The position numbers and the translations under genes were made by a program. Below are positions 56,707 through 64,000 of a DNA stretch of 64,000 nt, piece after piece. Source of the DNA: Mesodorylaimus sp. YZB2_4 (lineage: Eukaryota; Nematoda; Enoplea; Dorylaimida; Dorylaimidae); NCBI GenBank assembly GCA_030248295.1, contig JASANH010000086.1, positions 62,001 to 126,000 on the forward strand, given 5' to 3'. The notes beneath the pieces are model-generated. The model did not search any database and was not told the origin of the DNA. It was given only the letters and a program-made list of their open reading frames with translations. Numbering within the stretch: the stretch's first letter is position 1; each line of letters opens with the position of its first letter.

Positions 56707-57361
56707 TTACGTGGTCATATTTCCTTCGTTGTTGCCACCAGAGTGCTGTCCTCCGCTAGTGACTCGGGAATAACTGGCGCTCATTGAGCCAGGTCCGGCT
56801 AACGATTGACCAACATCTCGACCATGACCACCCTCCCCATTTCGATCGCGACGTATTTGTTGTTCCTGTCGTTGTTGAAGGGACAGATCCGGTTTCCACA
56901 CTATGCGCTTACTTTTGGAATTGGCCCTATTATATCCCCTCTTTATCTTCAAAGTTAACGAAATCGAGGTAGAGCGTGTTGGATTGACTAATAGAAATCG
57001 AACGAAACATAATTGTGGAAGCTCGGGTTGTAGGGATTCCAAAAACGGTGACCAGGAAGTTTCTAATCACTGCCGTCTTATTTATCGTTTGTTTGGCCAA
57101 TGGGTATTTATCGACAGGAAAATTGAAGACGACAACTGACAAGGCTCGCAGTTTCCTTTCCATAAGTTCTTGACAATTTACCACACTACGAACCTCGGTT
57201 TCAATTGCAGTGATCGCCTGGTCGTGTTCTCGCAAGTGTAAGTAAAATGGTAACATGGCCGCTTTGACCGCTTCCATAATCGACGAGTTGGTCACTGGTG
57301 CGGAAGGATCAACAGCATTAGTCGCCGTATCCATAGGGCCTGGCATCACGTTTGACTTCAC
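56707..57361 (-). pseudogene. LINE ORF1 (coiled coil plus RRM-like region)
   Basis: The first frame (57361-56930) has a helical N-terminal part (AVKAAMLPFYLHLREHDQAITAIETEVRS) and a strand-rich part (LRALSVVVFNFPVDKYPLAK, TLYLDFVNFEDKEGI). This is the usual layout of L1-type ORF1 RNA-binding proteins. After a frame change near 56940, a basic Gln/Arg/Gly-rich tail continues to 56707. It lies just upstream of the endonuclease of the same element. Confidence 0.62.
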
Positions 57362-57665
57362 TAGGTAAGCCGTTAGCTGTCGCTGAGTCTTGGATTTTGG
57401 AGAAATATGTACCTGTTGGACTATAATTTGGTTTTCGCTTGACTGAGGAAGCCGTTTTGGGAAAGTAAGGCGATAAGTTGATACAAAAGTAATTGATTAT
57501 CCAAGCGGTCTCGTAGGGACTGAAGACAAATACGATTAGCTCACAATCAAGAGGACTTTTCCGCCAAGTGGGAAGCTTGATTTATTGCTTCATTAGATGA
57601 CGTGGCAAGAGGGGACACGTTTTCTTTATCGATCCGTCACACGTCAGGCATAGGCACTCGCGTCA

Positions 57666-58028
57666 GTGAGGATGCAAAGCGAGAGCGAGTTGAAGAAACA
57701 ACCTGCCTCCAACGATGCAAGACGCGAAATCATATCAATCGTGTTGATGCGCAAGAAGTTAAAAGAGTTCGGAATCAACAGCAACGGTATCATAAGAGAA
57801 ATCAAGAGCCAAACACGAGATGTCATCGATTATCTCCCAACAACAACTATGAGTATCCGTGTGGATGACAACTACTTGTTCCGGAGCGTGATACGCGCGA
57901 TTATTTGCGATCAGATCAAGAAGGCGATACTATTTGGGCGGCATTTAGGCTTCGCTCAAAATTTCCTTACACTTGTCTCTCCACGTTTAAATATCTACTA
58001 TGCATTGTACGTTCTGTGTCTTCGTTGA
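57666..58028 (+). pseudogene. OTU-protease-like remnant
   Basis: Around 57853-57915 the frame reads MSIRVDDNYLFRSVIRAIICDQ, which has the outline of the OTU active-site helix (Asp..Cys-Leu-Phe-Arg). The catalytic Cys position is Tyr and the preceding Gly is missing. The rest of the frame has no further OTU blocks. It could be a decayed transposon-borne OTU domain; chance similarity is possible. Confidence 0.3.
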
Positions 58029-58329
58029 CAAAGGTGGTGCTTGTTGGAACGAAATATTAGGTCTAAAATATTCTGCAACTTCAACAAATCCTCGGATACT
58101 TTGACATGACCCGTCACAAGCATGGCGAATTCGTTGCACGGAACCCCGACTTTACCAACATGGCCTTGTTGCTTGGGACCCCCCCTATATTTTTCGGTTT
58201 TCGTCGTCACAGAACGCATTTTCCTGGCCGACGTGCAGTTGTTGCCCGTATGCGTTGTTGTTATTTTATTATGTTGATTTTGTTACAGCTATTCAACTCC
58301 CTATCAAATCAAATTTTTATTTGAGAGGT

Positions 58330-59940
58330 CTCAAAAATCTGTAAAGTATGTAAGGAGAGTACGATCGTTTGCATAATTTTTTATGTACTATGTAGCCTTT
58401 TTGTCCTGTTATTTTGTGGGAAACCGGCTTTCTTCCGCCTATGTATGTACCTGGAAGTTTGTATGACTTAGCCACTGTCTAATTGCTCCGACATTTTTAG
58501 GATGAGAAAATCGGAGAAGTTCGCCAAGGTTTTGAAAGCAGCACCACAAGCTTTTTTCAAAAAGCAAGAAAACAAGCGGGTTTGTTGGAAGCTGCTGATA
58601 TGTGAAATCTGTCGCGCTGTGGGACCTAGCTTTTTTATTTTGACCGATTATATTGTGATTGTGACTAATGTTTTATTGTGATTGATCATTCTTTCGATTC
58701 TTTCGTGACGAATGGTAATGAACTAAGCACAGACAGTGTAGGTGCTGTTTAAACAATGTAAAACTATCAAATAAAACCCTAAAAAAGTAAAACGCCAAAT
58801 TTCAGCACGCTGAACATCGAAACTGTTTTCGAGAATTACAAAACGCAATCTCTGCTTCTTTCCTAATATTTTACACGCAACATTCGTGGTAACATTTCCT
58901 GCAGGCTTTCTTCCAGCACGGAACCCAGGTATGGTGGCTTAAGCCCATTTAAATGTGGGAGTGCTGTTGAGAAAAGCCACAAATCCTGATCCTCAAACTG
59001 TGTATTTGTTTTCGCATTTGTTTGAAGACTTAATGTTAGATGTACATGAATTGCGTCGCCTGTTCCGTACAAAAGGAATGTATGTACTGTAAAAACTATT
59101 GAAGGAATGTATGTACAGTAAAAACCATTGAAGCAATGTATGTACTGAAAATTAACACTTCTGTCGTCTCGTGTTTTATTTCTGTACCGAATTTGTGTTT
59201 CAAAAAGGAAGCAGTGAGAAGAATACCAAAGGCAATGTTCGCAAACAGATGGAAATTTGCTGAGTGTTGAGTTAGCAAAATGCTGAGTTGGCAGTCATAT
59301 AAATGCACAAGCCCTCAGCTGGGTAAGCCCCACTGCGGCGAGTTAATGTGCTAGTTTTGAATTATAAGTGCCCAGTGTGAGACATGATTTTCTATCAGAC
59401 AGATCTGCATGAAGTTTTTACAGAAGCATTGTGATACACATCATTTATTATCTGTTTTCTTTAGGAATGTACACGGGACTATTCTTTAAGGCGGCAGGCA
59501 AGTATATTCCTTAAACAGGTTATAGTTTATCTCCATCGAATCAAACTCTTCCACTAACCCCAAGCGAATGCCCAAATCAGAAAACAAGTCATTGGAAGCA
59601 TCACTATCGTAACAGACTGTCACACTGGCAAAACGTCAGAAGAGGTGGGATTAAATCGTCCGCCCCTTGTTATTGATGGATGGACGACTGCCTCAGATTC
59701 CAATCGTGCTTTGCAGCGTGTAATCGACTTACAAAAACAATGTTCGCCATTTGAAATAGATCGTGATCAGCTTTGTGCTTCGAAATTAAGTATGACAAAT
59801 TTGGGTTTCCAGTCGAGTTTAGTGGTTAATGTGTTTATGTGGTGGATTTTCCTGATGTTTTATTGCTCGCCCCATGAATAGTACAGAAGAGAGACAGAGG
59901 GAAACGCCATACATTTTGGATGCCCCTCTTAGAAAGAATG
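58330..59940. other. No recognisable gene
   Basis: Short frames only. A tandem-like word GGAATGTATGTAC(T/A)GTAAAA occurs two to three times at 59075-59150. Confidence 0.4.
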
Positions 59941-59949
59941 AAAAAGAAC

Positions 59950-60450
59950 AAGCTAAGCTGCTAATATTTTCCTAAGATATCCTACTTCTTCGGCAAATTA
60001 TGAATTTCTTATCAAGATTTTCTAAAATCTTGCTAGCTTCTTAGAAAGTCTTGCAAAAACCGTTCTAAGAAAATTTTGCCTTCTTAGCACGTCTTCCCAA
60101 GAAATACGAAAATTGGGAAATGCGCCCGCATTTTCCATCTAGCTAATTTCCTAGTAAGACATGATAAAATCTTGGCAACCGGCCATTTTCTTAGTAAGAT
60201 TCGATAAAATGCTGGGAAGGGGAAGTTTCTTAACAATTCTTAGCAAGATCTTGGTGAAAAAATACATTCTCAGGAAGATTTTTTTAAGATAAAATATTCT
60301 CAGCGGAGTTCCGAATTTCTTACTAAGATCTTATCAAGGCATCTTATTGCGGAGAATCGAATGATAAAAATCTTAACTAATACTAGCAAGATTTGTGGTG
60401 AGGCTTAGCAAGAATTTTAGCAGGATCTTAGTTAGATTTCGCTGAAATGG
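59950..60450. repeat. Repeat rich in TCTTAGCAAGATCTT-like words
   Basis: Imperfect, partly palindromic copies of AAGATCTTAGCAAG recur about a dozen times. The stretch resembles 2960-3165. No coding capacity is evident. Confidence 0.5.
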
Positions 60451-60960
60451 GAAATGCGGGTAAGAACATGACGTTTTTTGTTTATGTATAGCCATTATTG
60501 ACAGACATCTGCACCAGCTCAGACAGTCCTTTCTCAGTTGAACTTGACAATTTTCGTTCCCTTCCAAATAATAATCTTCTCTTCGATTCACCAACTCATC
60601 GATTGTCTTCGGTCTGACACTCGGGTGCTGATAAACGAACTTGACCAGCACTGCCGATTCTTTTCCTACATCTGCAACCATGGCATGAGGTTGAGCTTGC
60701 AATAATTGAAAGGATTTCCAAGGCAGCAACTATTAAGGAGTCAAAGTAATTTGGACTCTTTGGAAGAATCTTATCAGGCAAACATAAAGAAAAGAGCATC
60801 TTGAACCGACATTCTTGCAGGTAATGCAAAGACTACAATGATGCGCGTGAAAAATCTGCACCCTATTGAAAGATTCGTGAGAGCAGGAGTCATCCAGTCA
60901 CCTGAGCCTGCGAGACCACCAATAAAGAAATAACCCCTCTCGAGGTCACCCATCATGTCA
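60373..60960 (-). other. Unassigned minus frames
   Basis: Frames at 60829-60596 and 60729-60373 contain Cys-rich stretches (TSCHGCRCRKR; QVQLRKDCLSWCRC) but no family is recognised. Coding status is doubtful. Confidence 0.2.
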
Positions 60961-61342
60961 GTCATAAAACACTCACCCCGAACGTCACCCGCCAAGTCAA
61001 TCATTCAGATCACTCCCAGGGCATATAAAAAGGATACTAAAAATATGAATAGTCACTTTTTTGAAAACGTTTACCATGAAATGCCTTTTCCTATGACGCT
61101 CTTCTGCCTCCGAAACAAGTCAGGCCCTTCCAAAGGAGCGTCGCTCCAACAAAAAATGAGAATCAGTGGCATGAGGAAAAAACGCCCCCCCCCCCCCCCG
61201 CCCCTCCCCCCGCACCCCCCGCCCCCATCATTTCGTTGTAAGGTGTTGGGTCTTATTTCCCATTTTGCTTCGAATCAGTTTGCTGTCTCTCTAAAAACCC
61301 CTTTCTCAAAATACTGTTATTGGAAGCCGGACTATTTCGAAA

Positions 61343-61560
61343 ATGGCCGACAGCGTCCAATCTCAAAAGGGAAAACGAAAGCTGGTACATGAAAATCATA
61401 TTTACGTGTTCCCAAAAAAGGCGAAAAACGAACTCAAAGGGATATGGGTTTGCGAAAAGCGATCTGGCTGCAAGGGTCGTGTTTGGACGAACTGAGTCGA
61501 TGGAGAAGTGGTCAAGATTGTCACCGGACAATCATGCCGCTCAAGCTGCGCGTCCATAGG
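61343..61560 (+). pseudogene. FLYWCH zinc-finger exon, left-arm copy
   Basis: From ATG 61343 the frame reads MADSVQSQKGKRKLVHENH, then FPKKAKNELKGIWVCEKRSGCKGR and a stop. The HAAQAA end of the finger follows in another frame. It is the inverted duplicate of 63403-63609 and is cut off from any transposase. Confidence 0.7.
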
Positions 61561-61611
61561 CGCTGCGAATTATGGAAGAAGTCAAGGAGCGAGCATCGAC
61601 CGCACATGAAT

Positions 61612-62170
61612 TTTGGGAAGGCGGTTTCCACAAACGCCTCGTCCGAATGGTGAAACAATGCATCCGACAATCTATCGACTATGCCACTCAGACCCCCTCT
61701 TAACTGCGCACCTTTGCTAGCGAAATCGAAGCGATCTTGAACTCGCGCCCTTTTGCCTATGTTGGCTCAGATCTTGGCAATAGAAAGTACCTAACTGAGC
61801 AATTATTCCTTTCGACTCGGACATCCGCTTTTATTAATGGCACTGTTTCAGCCCAAGACCAATTCCGAAACACCAATCTCGTCGCTCTATGGAAAAAGAG
61901 CCAATTATCTCGATATGTTTTGGCAATGCTGGCATCGTCAATGCCTGACATCTTTAATGGAAAGGTCTGGATGGACACATCTACAGCCCCGGACTCGATC
62001 ATTTACTTCCCTTGTTTTGGAGAAATGGTCCTTGTCAAGTTCCCCACGCCACGAATGCAATGGCCTCTCAGGGAAATCATCAAATTTTAGGTAGGAAAGG
62101 ATGGATTAGTCCAAAAAGCATTGGTTAAAGTTCCTTCTGGACGTAAACTTGAAACCGCTTGAAAACACAA
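61612..62170 (+). pseudogene. BEL/Pao integrase C-terminal fragment
   Basis: The frame WEGGFHKRLVRMVKQCIRQSI, then EIEAILNSRPFAYVGSD and LTEQLFLSTR, then GEMVLVKF and GLVQKALVKVPSGRKLE is the usual end of a BEL/Pao Pol (integrase core end plus C-terminal domain). A stop near 61700 and another at 62088-62090 break it. It begins exactly where the left MULE arm stops matching the right arm. Confidence 0.72.
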
Positions 62171-62519
62171 CAGACGCAAACACAGCTAGCATGTCAGAAG
62201 GACGCATCTGAAGTATAAAAGAACGTTCAAAGTATTATGTAAATTGTATCTGAACGGTTTCCTTCTAGTTCATTTTTTCTCTAATTTAGATGTCAAGGTC
62301 TGAGTTTGTGTTATCGTTCTGACGCCGTTTTCTCTGAACTAACTCGCAAGTGTACTTTATCTCTTTTGGGTTTCCTCCCATATACTATATTGAAATTAGT
62401 GAATGGGTATCCGCTGGGTTTAGCGGCTCTACTGGAATCTGTGACCTCCGAATCCCCCAGACATAATTGGGGAGTGATTGACTTGACGCAAGGCAGTGGC
62501 CACAGCCTGATGCTTTAAA
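62171..62519. other. No recognisable feature
   Basis: This is AT-rich sequence inside the MULE; perhaps an LTR remainder of the BEL/Pao fragment. Confidence 0.3.
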
Positions 62520-63173
62520 TCAAGCGTACGCTGGTATATGTTCCACAATTCGATTATAAAAGCTGGGGGCCTGACGACCTCGGCGTTGCCTCCGACCAAT
62601 GTACACGTCTTCGAAATAATTTGCGATCGGTAAAGCATCTTCAGGAAACTCTCCATTTTCGACAAGCTCCTCGAATGCGTTGACAACATCGGCAGGAGGA
62701 ACAAATGCCAGAGCTGGTATCATTCGGATCCAACAGGCGAAATCGTGATCGTTCGAGTACCTCTCTTTCAGGCCTTCGCTTTGAACCTTTCTCCAGACGC
62801 ATTGAGCCAAATGGAAAAAACACCCAATCTTGGCAATGCCTTGAAATTCCTGGTCAAAAGCCTGCAAAGCGGCTCGCTCAAAGTCAGTCATAAGCCTAGC
62901 AGGATGCAATCCAGGCTGTAACTTTTTCAGCTCCTGTAAGAGCTTCACGTATGTCGCCCGAGTCTTGTTTGGCAGCAGAGCATGAACGACAGGAATCACC
63001 GCATTGTACTTAATGACGTGAATAGTGTAAAGCTGATGCAACAAGCTGGGGGTGGTACTGAACGTGCCATCGGCGAACCAATGCAAGCTTTCGGCTAATA
63101 ATTGCAGATTAGCCCGCGTTGAAAAAAAGAGCATCCGGCCAGGAAGCAGTTCGTCACCAGAATCATACATCAA
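62520..63173 (-). CDS. MULE transposase catalytic region
   Basis: Blocks WFADGTFSTTPSLLHQLYTIHV (first Asp), PVVHALLPNKTRATYVKLLQEL, LMTDFERAALQAF (second Asp) and GCFFHLAQCVWRKV are the MULE DDE signature. They continue to a Glu-rich region and stop at 62520. The frame from about 63173 is open for 217 residues. The FLYWCH exon (63609-63403) lies upstream on the same strand, but a frame break or intron separates them, so the intact protein is not shown here. The enzyme would act on the long inverted arms. Confidence 0.82.
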   Translation of the reverse strand: MMYDSGDELLPGRMLFFSTRANLQLLAESLHWFADGTFSTTPSLLHQLYTIHVIKYNAVIPVVHALLPNKTRATYVKLLQELKKLQPGLHPARLMTDFERAALQAFDQEFQGIAKIGCFFHLAQCVWRKVQSEGLKERYSNDHDFACWIRMIPALAFVPPADVVNAFEELVENGEFPEDALPIANYFEDVYIGRRQRRGRQAPSFYNRIVEHIPAYA

Positions 63174-63402
63174 AAAACGTTGATTCGCGCCCTTGATCGT
63201 AATTTCCTGATACGCTTCAGGAATAACAAGATCGCGCGTCTTGCAGGCAGGCTTTCACCAACGTTTCGGTATTTCTAATCGTCTTCCGATCTTTCCTGGA
63301 GCACGCGGCGACGTTTTTATGCCAGCATACAGCAGCAACGATTTGCTGCGGCAATTCATGTGCGTCGATGCTCCTCCTTGACTTCTTCCATAATCGCAGC
63401 GC

Positions 63403-63609
63403 CTATGGACGCGCAGCTTGAGCGGCATGATTGTCCGACAATCTTGACCACTTCTCCATCGACAGTTCTCCACACCCCTTGCAGCCAGATCGCTTTTCGC
63501 AAACCCATATCCCTTTGAGTTCGTTTTTCGCCTTTTTTGGGAACACGTAAATATGATTTTCATGTACCAGCTTTCGTTTTCCCTTTTGAGATTGGACGCT
63601 GTCGGCCAT
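63403..63609 (-). CDS. FLYWCH zinc-finger exon of the MULE transposase
   Basis: ATG 63609 opens a frame with HIYVFPKKAKNELKGIWVCEKRSGCKG and, further on, DNHAAQAA. The Trp-Cys..Cys..His pattern is that of FLYWCH fingers, the DNA-binding part of many animal MULE transposases. A stop comes at 63403, about 230 bp before the catalytic frame, so splicing or a frameshift is needed to join them. Confidence 0.72.
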   Translation of the reverse strand: MADSVQSQKGKRKLVHENHIYVFPKKAKNELKGIWVCEKRSGCKGCGELSMEKWSRLSDNHAAQAARP

Positions 63610-64000
63610 TTTCGAAATAGTCCGGCTTCCAATAACAGTATTTTGAGAAAGGGGTTTTTAGAGAGACAGCAAACTGATTCGAAGCAAAATGGGAAATTGC
63701 CAAGATCTCCCATATACGTAGCTCGCTTTTATACTTGACACAACTGCTGACCCCAGGTCATTTGTTTGGTCTAAAATGATTTAGGTCAGGGGGCGAGTTG
63801 CGGCGGGGGCGAGTTGTGAGGGGCGAATTGTGGGGGGGGGGGGGGGGGCGTTTGTTCCTCATGCCACTGATTCTCATTTTTTGTTGGAGCGACGCTCCTT
63901 TGGAAGGGCCTTGACTTGTTTCGGAGGCAGAAGATGCGTCATAGGAAAAGGCATTTCATGGTAAACGTTTTCAAAAAAGTGACTATTCATATTTTTAGTA

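Larger units (their letters stand above)
54303..57361 (-). mobile_element. 5' part of the L1/Tx1-like LINE hit by the Polinton
   Basis: On the minus strand: ORF1 (57361-56707), APE endonuclease (55942-55240), linker (54966-54640) and RT blocks up to FADDT at the insertion. A deletion joins the linker (EALEAPL) to a late RT block (WDFMVTALKRKNFG, about 54580), removing the first RT motifs. The LINE was therefore already defective, or became so later. The 3' part continues at 25183. Confidence 0.88.
61035..64000 (-). mobile_element. Mutator-like (MULE) element with long inverted repeats, cut by window edge
   Basis: 61035-61612 is repeated in inverse at 63353-64000 with small indels and an extra ~110 bp on the right. 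The repeat runs off the window end. Each arm carries a FLYWCH exon, and the MULE transposase core lies on the minus strand between the arms. G/C homopolymers at 61187-61215 and 63832-63848 mark both arms. The left interior is occupied by a BEL/Pao fragment. Confidence 0.75.

Noticed and set aside
61187-61215. Poly-C tract as a biological signal
   Set aside because: Long C runs here and at 63832-63848 are prone to sequencing error and coincide with the mirrored MULE arms.

Overview
The window is invertebrate-type animal DNA. It carries metazoan retrotransposons (CR1/Jockey-like and L1/Tx1-like LINEs, BEL/Pao pieces), Harbinger, Tc1/mariner-like and Mutator-like DNA transposons and a kringle-domain fragment, and its spliced genes have very short introns (about 45-75 nt) with GT..AG borders. 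I cannot name the species. No rRNA, convincing tRNA or CRISPR was seen.

Left flank (1-25189): mostly decayed repeats. There is a tRNA-like SINE head, a degenerate LINE (4975-7750), a 1.37-kb element with 17-bp inverted ends (7779-9148), a small Cys-rich exon (minus, ~9583-9840), several foldback/MITE elements, a gag-like remnant (minus, ~16200-16874), a kringle fragment with one frameshift (minus, ~18300-18871), a Harbinger element (18895-21165), a 0.6-kb foldback element, and a degenerate L1-like LINE (22252-24078).

Centre (25190-54296): one complete Polinton/Maverick (adintovirus-like) element of 29,107 bp. It has 311-bp terminal inverted repeats differing at about four positions, beginning AGCAGC, and a perfect 6-bp target duplication TCTGTG on both sides. 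It sits inside the reverse transcriptase of another L1-like LINE (minus strand; 5' part 54303-57361, 3' part 24079-25183), just after the FADD motif. From left to right it encodes: membrane glycoprotein A (+), a 17-exon protein-primed family B DNA polymerase (-), a retroviral-type integrase (+), an unknown 148-aa protein (+), three tightly packed ORFs (possible minor capsid, basic/acidic protein, 12-exon major capsid protein; +), membrane glycoprotein B, a paralogue of A (-), a palindrome plus 57-bp minisatellite, several small proteins, a pair of genes overlapping in two frames through three shared exons (+), a small CxxC protein (+), an RRM RNA-binding protein with Pro-rich repeats (-), and an FtsK/HerA-type packaging ATPase with a long C-terminal extension (-). 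All principal splice models keep frame with no stop, and the polymerase, integrase and ATPase motifs are intact, so the copy looks young and possibly functional. An adenain-like protease was not found.

Right flank (54297-64000): the LINE 5' part with its ORF1, an OTU-like remnant, a dispersed repeat, and at the window edge a Mutator-like element whose long inverted repeats each carry a FLYWCH exon and whose left half contains a BEL/Pao integrase fragment.

How the Polinton genes fit together: integrase and polymerase, fired divergently from a 200-bp gap, would serve integration and replication; ATPase and capsid genes would serve packaging; the two glycoproteins are candidates for surface or attachment functions; the RRM, the dual-frame pair and the small ORFs are unassigned cargo.
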